From JASSUD01 sp031963045 (GTDB taxonomy: Bacteria > Pseudomonadota > Gammaproteobacteria > Burkholderiales > Burkholderiaceae): a stretch of 64,000 bases of DNA. The notes beneath the pieces were generated by a model. The model was given only the letters and a program-made list of their open reading frames with translations, was not told the origin of the DNA and ran no database searches. Position numbers and translations under genes: made by a program. The stretch lies in NCBI GenBank assembly GCA_031963045.1, contig JASSUK010000034.1:62001-126000 (forward strand), read 5' to 3'. Every line of letters starts with the position of its first letter. The first letter of the stretch is position 1. Positions 36,721 through 46,555 of the stretch are shown here, piece by piece.

Positions 36721-38562
36721 TTATATATCTTGTGCAGCTGCTTGATTTTTTGCTTGTTGTCCAAGGAGAAACTCCAATAGTTGATCCATCTTAGAATTTA
36801 CACCTGTAAGCGCAGTTTTTAATCCAGTCACTTCTTGCTTAAGTTCTGCATTTGCTTTTCTAAGTTCCTCAATTTCCAGACTATGAGAATCAGTTATTAC
36901 AGGGCTAACAGAACGAGAAACGAATGGGGAGCGATCATTAAGACCGATAGCGGAGTCAGCATTTGAGCCGAGTGAACTAGTTGAGGTTTTACGCACTCTT
37001 AAAAGAGGAGCAACGTCTTGTGCTAGTTTTCGCTGATTTGCTTCTATGGCTTCTAATTTGCCAATGATGGCGGCATTACTACTGTCCTGTTTATTAATAA
37101 GAATAGCCGCGCCATTATTAAAATCTTTCTGTAGTTTTGCTGTGCCAGCATCTAAATCTTTTTGTAATTTTTCGGTATGCTGAGCAAGTTTTAAAGCCAC
37201 ATCCTCTGTATGCACTTGCATAGCAGCACCCGTAGCATTGGCTAAATTAATGGCTGTTTCTGTAGTAAAACTATTAATATTACTGACTACGTTCATATCT
37301 GATGCCTCTGCCTCTGAGGAAGTTATTATTGGTTTCGAAATCTCTATTAATGCTTTTCTAATTGCGTTCCTGTTTTCCCATTCTTTAATCTTAGATAATC
37401 CGTGAAGTTCAAACACGTATTTAGTCATATCCACACCAAACGAAACGCCTGGAATGCATAAAGCGATTACCACTCTATTTAAAGTGCTAAGAATGGTCAA
37501 GCAGATCTTTTGTACTATTCCATCTTCAGGGCGTTCATATTCAGTAATGCTCTCAGCAGTAGCCTTAAATATGGCCCATGCTTCAAAAAATGTCTGTTCA
37601 GATGAGCCTTCTAAGGCATTCGAATATGAAACCTCACCGCCTTCTGAAGCATTAAAAAATGCATACGTCATATCCACAGACTCTACTAATGCTTCTGATT
37701 CGTCTGGAATTTCTTGTACGGTAGTTGCGTAAGGATTAGCTCCCGGCGTATAGACCGTGTCTATATATTCAAAATCTTCCTCTTCCCCTTCTACTATTTC
37801 CCTCACCGTAGTGCGACGAGAAGGGGAAGAGCTAGTTCCTTCACTAGCAGTCTGCACCACCGGACTTTGAGCAGGGGATGCACTCTCTTTTAGCATCAAA
37901 GGCGGTGCAGAAGCGGCCTGTTTTTTGATAATAGACTCAGGCGCCGTATAAGCCGCTCTGATCTTTTGCTGATAATCTTTGATTAAATCTAGATCTTTTT
38001 TCCGGTCTTCTACAGAGAGTTTGCGGGTATTCAGGATATTTTCTCTGAACAGCGCATCTAGTTTGTCCGAAACGGTTTCTAAGAGCTGCACTTTATCGGC
38101 CAGTGAGGCAGGCACCATGTCCTGACTATTGCCTGCTTCTGGCTCCGCTTTTTCTTCTCTACTAGAAGGGAGTGTTTTTACTCCATGGATAAATATTTCA
38201 GGAGACAGAGGCGGAAGCATTTTTATGCGCCATGTAGAAGCGGCAAAAGGGGCCGTCACTACACGCCTAAGAAAAGATTTACGAGGAGGGCTAAAAGCTT
38301 CTACCACGGCCTTGTCATGTATATGCGCAAGACTGCTATGGTACTCGGCTCCAAAATACTCGGTTGTAAGATGCCTGATGAAAGGATCGCGAACGGCTTT
38401 TTGAGGAACTGCTTCCGGCTTGTCGGCAGCAGCAGGAATAAAAGGGCCAAAAGGACCTTGCGCGAAATGAGCTTTGAAGGAATCGCCCTTTTTTATACTT
38501 TCGGTAGTAGCCTGAGATGCTGCTGTACTGTAGGTAGTTTCAGTGCCTAAGGGGTTGACCAT
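36721..38562 (-). CDS. Large effector-like protein with C-terminal coiled coil
   Basis: Unknown family, 613 residues. Residues 1-300 are polar with Pro/Ala/Ser-rich stretches and an acidic patch (EGEEEDFEYID). One hydrophobic segment lies near 355-380 (ICLTILSTLNRVVIALCIPG). A coiled-coil region follows, with two short repeats (LQKDLDAGTAKLQKDFNNGA), then a Ser-rich linker and a second coiled coil at the C-terminus (IEELRKANAELKQEVTGL). The KLQKDxxxG motif is reminiscent of the KQDLRTGA repeat in the protein at 14908. The start matches a decayed copy at 29722-29808. AGAGAAGCGCT precedes the ATG. It is likely membrane-associated; the role is unknown. Confidence 0.72.
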   Translation of the reverse strand: MVNPLGTETTYSTAASQATTESIKKGDSFKAHFAQGPFGPFIPAAADKPEAVPQKAVRDPFIRHLTTEYFGAEYHSSLAHIHDKAVVEAFSPPRKSFLRRVVTAPFAASTWRIKMLPPLSPEIFIHGVKTLPSSREEKAEPEAGNSQDMVPASLADKVQLLETVSDKLDALFRENILNTRKLSVEDRKKDLDLIKDYQQKIRAAYTAPESIIKKQAASAPPLMLKESASPAQSPVVQTASEGTSSSPSRRTTVREIVEGEEEDFEYIDTVYTPGANPYATTVQEIPDESEALVESVDMTYAFFNASEGGEVSYSNALEGSSEQTFFEAWAIFKATAESITEYERPEDGIVQKICLTILSTLNRVVIALCIPGVSFGVDMTKYVFELHGLSKIKEWENRNAIRKALIEISKPIITSSEAEASDMNVVSNINSFTTETAINLANATGAAMQVHTEDVALKLAQHTEKLQKDLDAGTAKLQKDFNNGAAILINKQDSSNAAIIGKLEAIEANQRKLAQDVAPLLRVRKTSTSSLGSNADSAIGLNDRSPFVSRSVSPVITDSHSLEIEELRKANAELKQEVTGLKTALTGVNSKMDQLLEFLLGQQAKNQAAAQDI

Positions 38563-38675
38563 AGCGCTTCTCTCTTTTTATGCATCTTTTTTGCAAGCAT
38601 CTTATGAGTAATAACGCGCATATATAACGTGAATAGGTCTTACAGACCAATCCGTTCATACCCTTAGTTTTTGGA
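38563..38675 (-). promoter_or_regulatory. Shared upstream motif block, copy 2
   Basis: Between the ATG of the 613-residue gene and about 38675, this matches 29809-29925: TGAGTAATAACGCGCATATA, AACGTGAATAGGTCTTACAG, ATCCGTTCATACCC. In both copies it sits at the same distance from the start codon. It probably contains the promoter; no experiment is implied. Confidence 0.5.
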
Positions 38676-39134
38676 ATATAGCTCGTATGTTTGGGAGATG
38701 TTGGAACCACGGCATACGCACCACGGCCTCCCTGCAGAGCAGACAAACCGACAAAAGCAATAATTAAAGGTCAGTGGTATGCATGTTGGGGTTCGTGCCT
38801 CACCGCCAACCTACCTCTATCGCAAAGTACAGAAACCCCCGGACAAAAGGCATAAAAAGTGAATTGAGTACGTGCAACATGAGGTAACGCTGCTCTTTTC
38901 TCGCTCTACACTGCTACGATTTGGAGAACAATCTCTCTATTTTTTAATTATGAAAATGGTGCAAAATTCTTTGAAACTTTTGATAGATCAATCTACGTAC
39001 GGCTTTTTGGATATTTTCGTTTTATGAAGGAATATTTCGCAAAATAAATGGGAAATTCTTGTTTCTCGTGTTTAATAGAATCCATGACTTAATTTTATTA
39101 TTAAATTTTGGTTTCTATTCGCAGGAAATGAATC
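38676..39134. other. Intergenic stretch with one REP-like arm
   Basis: An intact minus-orientation REP-like arm lies at 38773-38813 (GTATGCATGTTGGGGTTCG ... CCGCCAACCTAC), with a degenerate partner near 38702-38725. The rest is AT-rich leader of the next gene. Confidence 0.65.
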
Positions 39135-39551
39135 ATGCCCTCCGTTCTTAGTCCACGTAATAAAGTAGGCATTCTGAAGTCCGATAGCCATTTACCTCAA
39201 AGCAAACCCCGAAAAAATGATGAGCACCGCAATGGTCGTAGTGCAATTCTTACTAACTTACGTTCATATGTTGAAAAAAGTATAGTAAGCTTTAAAAAAT
39301 CATTAAATATAAATAATAGCGAACAACATACTTTCAGCACTTCAACTTCAGAAAATAAAAATAAAGGTGCAATTGCAAAAGAAATAGATAAAAAAAATGC
39401 CTCCCATCTTACTCAACAAAAAAAAGAAATAAATAATACGAGAGGAAATATATTTAACAAAAAAAGCGGAATTGAAATTCAGATTAAAATACAAAACGCA
39501 AAAGAAAAAAGAAAACAACATTCAACCCAGCGCACAAACTCTGATTATTAA
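39135..39551 (+). CDS. Small basic Lys/Asn-rich protein
   Basis: Unknown family, 138 residues, very basic and polar with many Lys, Asn, Ser and Gln. A single amphipathic helix may lie near 40-55 (LRSYVEKSIVSFKKS), and a KIQNAKEKRKQ helix lies near the end. No membrane segment or known motif. CAGGAAATGAATC precedes the ATG. Codon use is strongly AT-rich. It could be a nucleic-acid binding or unfolded secreted protein; I cannot choose. Confidence 0.55.
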   Translation: MPSVLSPRNKVGILKSDSHLPQSKPRKNDEHRNGRSAILTNLRSYVEKSIVSFKKSLNINNSEQHTFSTSTSENKNKGAIAKEIDKKNASHLTQQKKEINNTRGNIFNKKSGIEIQIKIQNAKEKRKQHSTQRTNSDY

Positions 39552-39637
39552 TTTCAAAAAAAATGCGAGGCATAAAAAATATATAATATATAAATGCAAA
39601 ATCGCTGATGGCACAACAATTTTGCATTTAATAATAC

Positions 39638-42600
39638 CTACAATTTTACAGGTTGATCTACAACATCAAATTCCTTGAAAAGCTGAGTATTAAGAGTGCC
39701 TAATCCAACTGCATTATTAATGGATGCTTGCTCTAGCGTCAATGTAGAATGTGGCAAAGACCATATTAATCGAATATCATTTATTTCGGACGAATTTTCG
39801 CCATACACGACTTGCCATAGTCGCGCATTACCATATTTTCCAAAAGTTAAAATTTTGTCTTCCCGCCAAACAATCTGCGCGATTTCTTCTGTTAGCCCAT
39901 GCTCAATAATTTTTGGTTGTACCTGTTCGTAAGTAACCGGATATAAAACCAATCGACTTTGCTCACCAACAGCAATCCATTTTTCGTCAGGCGAGAATAT
40001 AAATTTAATATTTTGAAAGACTCCAGTAGTAAAACAATATTTTAGGTTCTGTGCTCCTACACCTTCGCTGTCTAATGAGTAAAGCCATATTTTTATAGGA
40101 TACCCACCAGGCTCACCAGTATCATATATATCGTTTGTAAATGCTATCCACTTCTCCTTTGGAGAAAGGATTACATTATCAATAAAAATATCTTCTTCAA
40201 TCTCATAGATAATTTTTTTTGCTTTAAATGTCTCAATATCCTTATTATATCTACAAGAATATAAAATTTTCAACTCATGTTCTTTTACTGACCATTGCCT
40301 AAGGTCATCACCACCGTCAGAACTGAAAATATAATCCGCATTTGATGAAAACGCTTCCATATACCCAATCTCACTCCATGGAATCGTCTGCTCATAAACA
40401 AGATTACTTTCTTTATTATTTTCCAAAGAGAATGAGTATAAGCCATAGCTATTTTTTTTATCTTCTAATATCCGCAATTTTTTATTATCTTGATAAAACT
40501 GTATTTTACTCCGGTGCCGTATAAAAAATTTATACTCAACTCGAGCATTTTCTAATGAATAGCAAATCATATTAAGTGATTCATCATGCCATGCACACCA
40601 TTTAGAATCTGATGAAAACTCTATAGGAGCGCTATTGGATTTTATAGTCCCTATTTTTTTAGAAGAAGATATGTCTGCCTTAGTCAGAAAAATATTATTA
40701 TTAGAGTCTGCACTTATAATCCATTCACCATTTGGAGAAAGCGCTCCAAAGTGCATATGCTGTACAGATTTAGATGAAGCAGAATGCACATCTATCTTAT
40801 CAAGTTGCCAGTTTTTAATCATATATGGGTCTTCTTTTATCTGGCTATGATTATCAACTTCGTATTCCGCGGCATCAATTATATTTTCACCATATACTCT
40901 TTTTTTGCTAATGGAGTATATATTTATATCATCTTCTGCAAAAATAACACGTCCTACTGAGTGGGTATGCCCTGTAAACGTATGTAAATATTGACCTGTA
41001 CGCAAAGACCATAATTTAACAGTTTGATCTTCTCCTCCAGAAGCTAATATTTCATCGTTTCCTGATAGGACCATACTTAAAACGGCTTTTATATGCCCTG
41101 ATAATATATGCTCTCGTTTTCTGGTGAGTAAAGACCATACATGTATCGTGCCATTTTCATTTCCAGCAATAATCCATTCGCCATTTTTTGAAATGAGAAG
41201 ACTGCGTACTTGAGCTTCATTATTTAGCTCATAGACTAGATTTGAAACCCAAGAATGTACTTGAATGGTGTTTTCACTTTGTTCGCTAAAAGCAACTATA
41301 GAGTTTTTTGCACAGAGTGCTAAGCTGCCAATACTATTGCTACTTTCAAATGCAAAAATAGGCTTATCTGCTTTTTCTTCCGACCACACTTTAATAAAAT
41401 GTTTATTTTGTGCTGCCAGATCAGATTGGGGGGGGTTATTAAGCGCTATTTCACCTGCAGATGCAGAAAATTTGCCGGTTTCGCAAAGCGCTATGTGGTG
41501 AATAGGATCTATATGATAAAAAGAGGCAGTGCACTTTTTAGATATTAATGACCAATTCTCAAGCAATCCATTTTTCCCTACGAAGAGAATTTTTTCACTA
41601 TTTGTGGACATAACTGAAGAGCTGGCATCAGCGCTAATTTCTCCAAAATCATGCACAATCGCTTCATTTATCTTGTAATTTTCGAGTCTATCGTAACACC
41701 GCACATGATGGTTACTTACCCAAACATAATATTGATCATTCGGTGAAAAATGGGGAAGCAAGTGGCTGGTTAACTCTTCGGCCGCGCTAAAAATAGAAAC
41801 GGTCTGCCCAAACTGCACCCCCCGCATCTGCGCCTTATCAAACGTTGCACGGCGCAACCACGCATTTACAAAAATCACGTTTTCTAAATTGGCACGGGTG
41901 AAATTAGTATTATCAAACACCCCATTATTTAAATCAGCTCCTGGAATTTGCACACCACTTAGATCTTTACCACTAAAAGATTCTCTTGCTCGTGCCCACA
42001 AAGTAGCTGCGTTGGCTGCACCTTGTCTGAATGGTGATTTTTTAATGCGCGTCTGGCGTGTGCTTAGTGCAAATTCTTCGGTTGGCTTTTCTGTTTCTTG
42101 CTCTGGCTCAACCCGAGATGCCAGTATCCAGCTCCACACCTGCTTTTTAAAGTAAGGATTTTGCTTAAGCGGCTCTATTAGAAAATCCAAAATGACGGGG
42201 TTCTCTATTAAATTGAGCTGGTTCATATACATGTCTACTCTCGGCTCTACCACGGCGGTAGTAGAGCGGTGCATGGTTTTGTTCCAGCCTTTGGTTCGGC
42301 TTTGTTCTACTATGGCGCGGGCTACTAGGTATTCTTGGATAGATTTATGTGGGAATTGGTAGCGTTTGTCTGCGCCTTGTTGCAGGGGGGCGTTTAGTAG
42401 TAGGAGTCGTGCTTTTTCGTCATTGCCGAAGAAGGCGCGGTAGGTGTCGGGGTAGGCGCTTTCAAATTCTGGGCTGTGTTGTGCTACGGCTAATTCATCT
42501 TTGGTTAAGGCTACGGCGCAGTCTTGGCTGTATTCGAGGCCGTGTTGAGTGAAGTCGTCGGATTTTTCAGCTAGTAGAGTTTTGGCGGCTTCTTCTTGGG

Positions 42601-45541
42601 CGGTGAGGCCCACTTGGGCTAGGCGAGCATGGGCGCGTTCCCACCATTGTGTTAGGTAGGCTTCATATACTTGCCCTAAGGTGAGCTTGGATGAGGCGTT
42701 GAGTTGGGGTAAGACTTGCAGGATCATGCGTAGCACGACGGGGCGGTCTAGTTCTTTTTCTAGTGCGTCTAGTTGTGCTAAGGCTTCTTGGTATTGATCT
42801 AGTTTCCATGCGCTAGCGTGGTGGGCGATGTATTTTTCGATGTAGCTTGCTTGGCTGGCTTTGGAAAGGGGTGCGATAGTGCATTCTTGCAAGAGCTCAG
42901 GGCTGCCTGCGGGATGGAAATATTGTTGGTAGCCTATTCCTAGGTATTCAGGGCGGCTGGTTATGATGAATTGGGCGTTGGGCCAGGAGGCTAAATCATT
43001 GAGTGCATAGAAATTGCGATTGCGCTCTTTGATTTCATCGTAGCCATCAAAAATAAAGATGCAGCGTTGCTGGGTGCGTAGTTGTTGAATTTGTTTGGAG
43101 GTGAAGCCCTGCCCTTTTAGAAAGCTTTTAATGGCGTCTCGATGGGGGTCTTTGCTATTTCTTAGTTCAATAAATATGACTAAGGGTTGGTTTGAATCTT
43201 GGAGTTCGGTGTGTGCTTCTAGTTTTTTTTGGGCTAGGTAGCGATTGAAGGTGGATTTGCCTGTTCCTGCTGCGCCTAATAGTAGTAGTACTTTTTTGTT
43301 GGATTTAAAAAACGTTTCTACTAATACCTCTAAATCTTGTGCTTGCGCTGTTTGCCCCTGGGTATAGCCTTGTAGTGGAACGTATAGCGCTTGTGCTTCT
43401 TGAATATCGCCTGCGCTTTGTAAATGTTGCGCGTGGATGTTTTTTAGCTGGGTTGCGTTCTGCGCAGATTGGGTAGAGGGCGCTTTTTGTTGTAGGTTTT
43501 GGAGCTGTTGTTGGGCAGATTTGGCTTGTGTCAAAAATAAATTGGTGGAAGGCGTTTTCCAAAATGCATCCCATACCGCCAGCATAGCAGTAGGCACCCT
43601 CACCTCCTGTTGGGCTTGCAAGGAGTGTATTAGGTGTTTTTGTACTCGCATCAGCGCTTGGGTTGCGCTGCTTTGCACGGTTTTATTATTTCCCCAATAT
43701 TTTGTATCTTGGATTTCAGTCAATAAGCGTTGAGCGCCGTCACTGGCCTTTGGGTGTGTGAGTGCTATTTCTTCTAGTAATAGACAGATTTTCTTTAAGA
43801 AATGGGGATGGGTTGCGTATTCATTTTTTCTGACAAATAGCTCAAAAAGCGTCCATTCTTGTGTTTTTACTAATGCTTCGGCATAGCGTGCTGCCATATA
43901 CCAAGGATCTGCGAGTGTGCCAGGTATGAGTGCTTTTATATTTTGATAGATCTTAGGTAAGTTACTTGGATCTAGTTTAATAATGCCACTTACTAGAGTA
44001 GAAATAGCCACGCCTAATTGAAACGTGCCCCCTGCAACGACTTCTTTCAGTGTTTCATTATTTCCAATATGCGCCAGTGCTTGCTGAGTGTAGCGTGCTT
44101 GATGGCCGAGTGCATCATAGGCAGAGCTGCGGTCTGCATATTCAATTAGGGTGTCTAATAATTTATCTAGATTCGTATGCAGCATTTTATCGATGCCGCT
44201 GACTCCTGCTAGTACTAGAAGATCAAATAATTCAGTTAACGGAGCGAGGGCTATTTGTAACTGGGTGGTATTTTTTTCTATATGGGTATGGTGTAGGCGC
44301 GCATAGAGTGGCGGAATAATATCGACCAGCCTGCGTAGATTTTCTAAGCCAGAGGCATTGCGATATATTTCAAATGGATAGTTACGAATTGCTACGGCTA
44401 GGCCTTGTGCAACCCAGTTATTCATAATGGGGTTTTTAATTGGATCCAATGCATTTGCCATACTATTGGCTAAGGCAAAATACAGGCCCGGATCGGCTAG
44501 CGCACCTATATGGATAATTTCGGCGACTTCGCTAGCATCGTGCAAGGTGGATGTACTAAAAGCTTGAATAGCATGGCGCGCTATTGCATACACCTCACTT
44601 TGGAGCGGCAATTTTTCTGGGTGCTTAGTGCGTAGGAGTGCGTTGTAGCATTGCGCTACCTGCTGCATATTTTTAATATCAGACAGCGAATGGGCTTCTT
44701 CGTAAGAGGCTGTCTGCGCTTTGAAAATCGAAGTATCTAAGTCAAAGCAATGAGGTACCCCTCTTTCTTGTTCATATTGCTTAAAGTGGTTTATTACCTG
44801 CGCGCGCGTATTTTTAAACCAGTCCCCTAATAAGCGAGAAGTGACCGATATATCGGTTAAAGGCTCTGCTTGGGTGGGTAAAGTACGTAATTTTTGATGT
44901 GCTTGCACTTTGGTATCGGCATAAATAGCGGCTTGCATATAGGCACTGCGCGCTTTATCAAATTCACCGTGTAAAACATAAGCGTCACCTTTGCCAAGAT
45001 ACCGCTGCCCCTTGCTTAAAGCAGCCGATGCTGCAGTGGGCATTTTAGCTAGGTAAGGAGGCGGCAGCGTAGCGTATTTCTCAGGTAGAGCAGTAAAAGG
45101 GTGAGACTGTTTTTTTAGATCGCTAGGCTTTGCTGGGTGGCTAGCAGAAGCTGTAGGGTCTGTGGGCGCCGCAGGTATTTTTGCTCTTGCTGGGTCGCGT
45201 TTTGGTCTAGAGACTGCAGAGGTGCTGCTTGAAGAGGGGGGTGCAGAAGCAATTGGTTGAGGTAGGTTTAGCTTTTGGAACAAATCGCTATACCGTGTAT
45301 AGATCGCCTCTAGCGCGGCCTGAGAGCTCTTGGGCAGAGACTGAGCGCAATCCAATGCATCTTTTGCATATTGGGTTGCTTGCAAGATATTGTTGGCGCG
45401 CATTGCATCTGCATACTGCAGCAAGGTTTCTACTTTTACTGTGGCAGGGTCATTATTGTGCGTTACAGGGTAATGACTGCTGTCTTGCTGTCGAGATACG
45501 CCCTGTGATTTTGTTTTTGCAGAAAATGTACCGCTCAGCAT
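39638..45541 (-). CDS. NACHT-type STAND NTPase with pentapeptide and WD40 domains
   Basis: A 1967-residue signal-transduction ATPase. Residues 1-150 are low-complexity, rich in Pro/Ala/Ser; 160-720 are helical, with a TPR-like piece (GKGDAYVLHGEFDKARSAYM). The NACHT NTPase follows with Walker A GAAGTGKS near 754, Walker B FIFDGYDEI near 830 and the sensor-like ITSRPEYLG. A winged-helix-like region and the FPHKSIQEYLVARAI motif typical of NACHT proteins come next. Pentapeptide repeats lie near 1185-1247 (ADLNNGVFDNTNFTRANLEN), and a WD40 region from about 1255 to the end (SGHIKAVLSMVL, ASGGEDQTVKLWSLRTGQY). STAND proteins sense a ligand through their repeats and oligomerise. This could be a host-directed effector or a defence protein. 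The last 2 kb are clearly more AT-rich than the 42.2-45.5 kb part. Confidence 0.88.
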   Translation of the reverse strand: MLSGTFSAKTKSQGVSRQQDSSHYPVTHNNDPATVKVETLLQYADAMRANNILQATQYAKDALDCAQSLPKSSQAALEAIYTRYSDLFQKLNLPQPIASAPPSSSSTSAVSRPKRDPARAKIPAAPTDPTASASHPAKPSDLKKQSHPFTALPEKYATLPPPYLAKMPTAASAALSKGQRYLGKGDAYVLHGEFDKARSAYMQAAIYADTKVQAHQKLRTLPTQAEPLTDISVTSRLLGDWFKNTRAQVINHFKQYEQERGVPHCFDLDTSIFKAQTASYEEAHSLSDIKNMQQVAQCYNALLRTKHPEKLPLQSEVYAIARHAIQAFSTSTLHDASEVAEIIHIGALADPGLYFALANSMANALDPIKNPIMNNWVAQGLAVAIRNYPFEIYRNASGLENLRRLVDIIPPLYARLHHTHIEKNTTQLQIALAPLTELFDLLVLAGVSGIDKMLHTNLDKLLDTLIEYADRSSAYDALGHQARYTQQALAHIGNNETLKEVVAGGTFQLGVAISTLVSGIIKLDPSNLPKIYQNIKALIPGTLADPWYMAARYAEALVKTQEWTLFELFVRKNEYATHPHFLKKICLLLEEIALTHPKASDGAQRLLTEIQDTKYWGNNKTVQSSATQALMRVQKHLIHSLQAQQEVRVPTAMLAVWDAFWKTPSTNLFLTQAKSAQQQLQNLQQKAPSTQSAQNATQLKNIHAQHLQSAGDIQEAQALYVPLQGYTQGQTAQAQDLEVLVETFFKSNKKVLLLLGAAGTGKSTFNRYLAQKKLEAHTELQDSNQPLVIFIELRNSKDPHRDAIKSFLKGQGFTSKQIQQLRTQQRCIFIFDGYDEIKERNRNFYALNDLASWPNAQFIITSRPEYLGIGYQQYFHPAGSPELLQECTIAPLSKASQASYIEKYIAHHASAWKLDQYQEALAQLDALEKELDRPVVLRMILQVLPQLNASSKLTLGQVYEAYLTQWWERAHARLAQVGLTAQEEAAKTLLAEKSDDFTQHGLEYSQDCAVALTKDELAVAQHSPEFESAYPDTYRAFFGNDEKARLLLLNAPLQQGADKRYQFPHKSIQEYLVARAIVEQSRTKGWNKTMHRSTTAVVEPRVDMYMNQLNLIENPVILDFLIEPLKQNPYFKKQVWSWILASRVEPEQETEKPTEEFALSTRQTRIKKSPFRQGAANAATLWARARESFSGKDLSGVQIPGADLNNGVFDNTNFTRANLENVIFVNAWLRRATFDKAQMRGVQFGQTVSIFSAAEELTSHLLPHFSPNDQYYVWVSNHHVRCYDRLENYKINEAIVHDFGEISADASSSVMSTNSEKILFVGKNGLLENWSLISKKCTASFYHIDPIHHIALCETGKFSASAGEIALNNPPQSDLAAQNKHFIKVWSEEKADKPIFAFESSNSIGSLALCAKNSIVAFSEQSENTIQVHSWVSNLVYELNNEAQVRSLLISKNGEWIIAGNENGTIHVWSLLTRKREHILSGHIKAVLSMVLSGNDEILASGGEDQTVKLWSLRTGQYLHTFTGHTHSVGRVIFAEDDINIYSISKKRVYGENIIDAAEYEVDNHSQIKEDPYMIKNWQLDKIDVHSASSKSVQHMHFGALSPNGEWIISADSNNNIFLTKADISSSKKIGTIKSNSAPIEFSSDSKWCAWHDESLNMICYSLENARVEYKFFIRHRSKIQFYQDNKKLRILEDKKNSYGLYSFSLENNKESNLVYEQTIPWSEIGYMEAFSSNADYIFSSDGGDDLRQWSVKEHELKILYSCRYNKDIETFKAKKIIYEIEEDIFIDNVILSPKEKWIAFTNDIYDTGEPGGYPIKIWLYSLDSEGVGAQNLKYCFTTGVFQNIKFIFSPDEKWIAVGEQSRLVLYPVTYEQVQPKIIEHGLTEEIAQIVWREDKILTFGKYGNARLWQVVYGENSSEINDIRLIWSLPHSTLTLEQASINNAVGLGTLNTQLFKEFDVVDQPVKL

Positions 45542-45748
45542 TTTATTTCCTTTTATTGTCTATTTTTCTTTTTTGCAGCAGATATACACCGCGCCAACGG
45601 TGTGCATCGTCAAAAGAGAAAATCTTAAGAATCCGTTTTAATAGTAATCAAGCATCAGCACCCCACTGCCATGCCGTTGTGTGCAGCCTGGTGTAGCACC
45701 AAGCACCAGATCATCTTAGATGCTAGTAACCTGCATTGCGCGCTATAT

Positions 45749-45817
45749 GCATTCATAAAAAGCCCCCATCGAAGTTGCATGCTATGCGTGACTTCGATGG
45801 GGGCTTTTTATGAATGC
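45749..45817. terminator. Perfect 27-bp hairpin upstream of the NACHT gene
   Basis: GCATTCATAAAAAGCCCCCA begins a 27-base arm that is repeated exactly in reverse complement after a 15-base loop. It contains an A tract on one side and a T tract on the other, like a bidirectional terminator. No convincing gene ends into it from the left, and the nearest on the right is the doubtful small frame at 46367. Confidence 0.65.
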
Positions 45818-46366
45818 GGCATTTTTATGGGGGTGCTGTGTTTTTTGCTATTTCTAAATTTTAATAACTGATGTTACGCATGTTGTGAAACGGCGAGTTA
45901 TTGATCGGCAGAGCGCAAAGATTAAAAGTAGGTGGTATGCGCAGAACTTTCAACTAGATAAAAACTTTTAGTGGCAAGGCTTTCAGCGCTTTTTTGCGGA
46001 TTTATCGAGTTGAGCGAGCACACCAAATCTCTGTAATTGCAGTGCGTAATTTCTTAATCTTACTACGCCCACAATTTAAAAAATTCAGATGATTTTGAGA
46101 TATTTCCTATTTTTTACTGCGCACGAATGGGTAGGTTGGTGGTGAGGCACGAACCCCAACATGCACACGATGGCGTCCTTAATAACCAGCTTACGATTAT
46201 CTAAAAGCAAAAAATAAAAGTCAGCGGTACGCATGTTGGGGTTCGTGCCTCACCACCAACCTACCGCTTATCACTAGTACTGGCTGGGAGGAATGACGCC
46301 GCTACAGGGTTTTGAAAGAAGTCTATTGCACTCACCGGTCTAGCGCGCCTCATTCAGTCAGAACCA
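45818..46366. repeat. Intergenic stretch with a complete REPIN-like pair
   Basis: At 46131-46264 two facing arms (GTAGGTTGGTGGTGAGGCAC ... CATGCACAC and its reverse complement) enclose about 54 bases. This is the cleanest copy with the loop variant GAGGCACGAA. A weak relative of its middle part (GATTAAAAGTAGGTGGTATGCG) lies near 45920. No gene is seen. Confidence 0.8.
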
Positions 46367-46555
46367 TCAAACATTAGAATTAAAAGAGTTATTGTTTGAA
46401 CTGAGCATGGTATGTATTTCGCTCAACTCTGTCGAAATATTAGCTATACCATCAAAAATAGCTTGATCATGTTCTTTTGCAGCTGAGTCTTTTAGAATTT
46501 GTATTCTTTTCTTTACATTTTGCCTCAATGCAACGGAAAACACCTTTTCTTTCAA
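46367..46555 (-). CDS. Possible small helical protein
   Basis: A 62-codon frame starting at TTG, or at a GTG 12 bases later. The product is one charged helical stretch (VKKRIQILKDSAAKEHDQAI) with an Asn/Ser tail. GAAAGAAAAGG lies just before the GTG. It resembles the C-terminal tails of effector-like proteins here and could be a fragment. Weakly supported. Confidence 0.3.
   Translation of the reverse strand: MKEKVFSVALRQNVKKRIQILKDSAAKEHDQAIFDGIANISTELSEIHTMLSSNNNSFNSNV

Noticed and set aside
45229..45871. Plus-strand frames opposite the NACHT gene start and in the gap
   Set aside because: They run antisense to the 5' part of a firmly supported gene or across the perfect hairpin, with no protein-like character.
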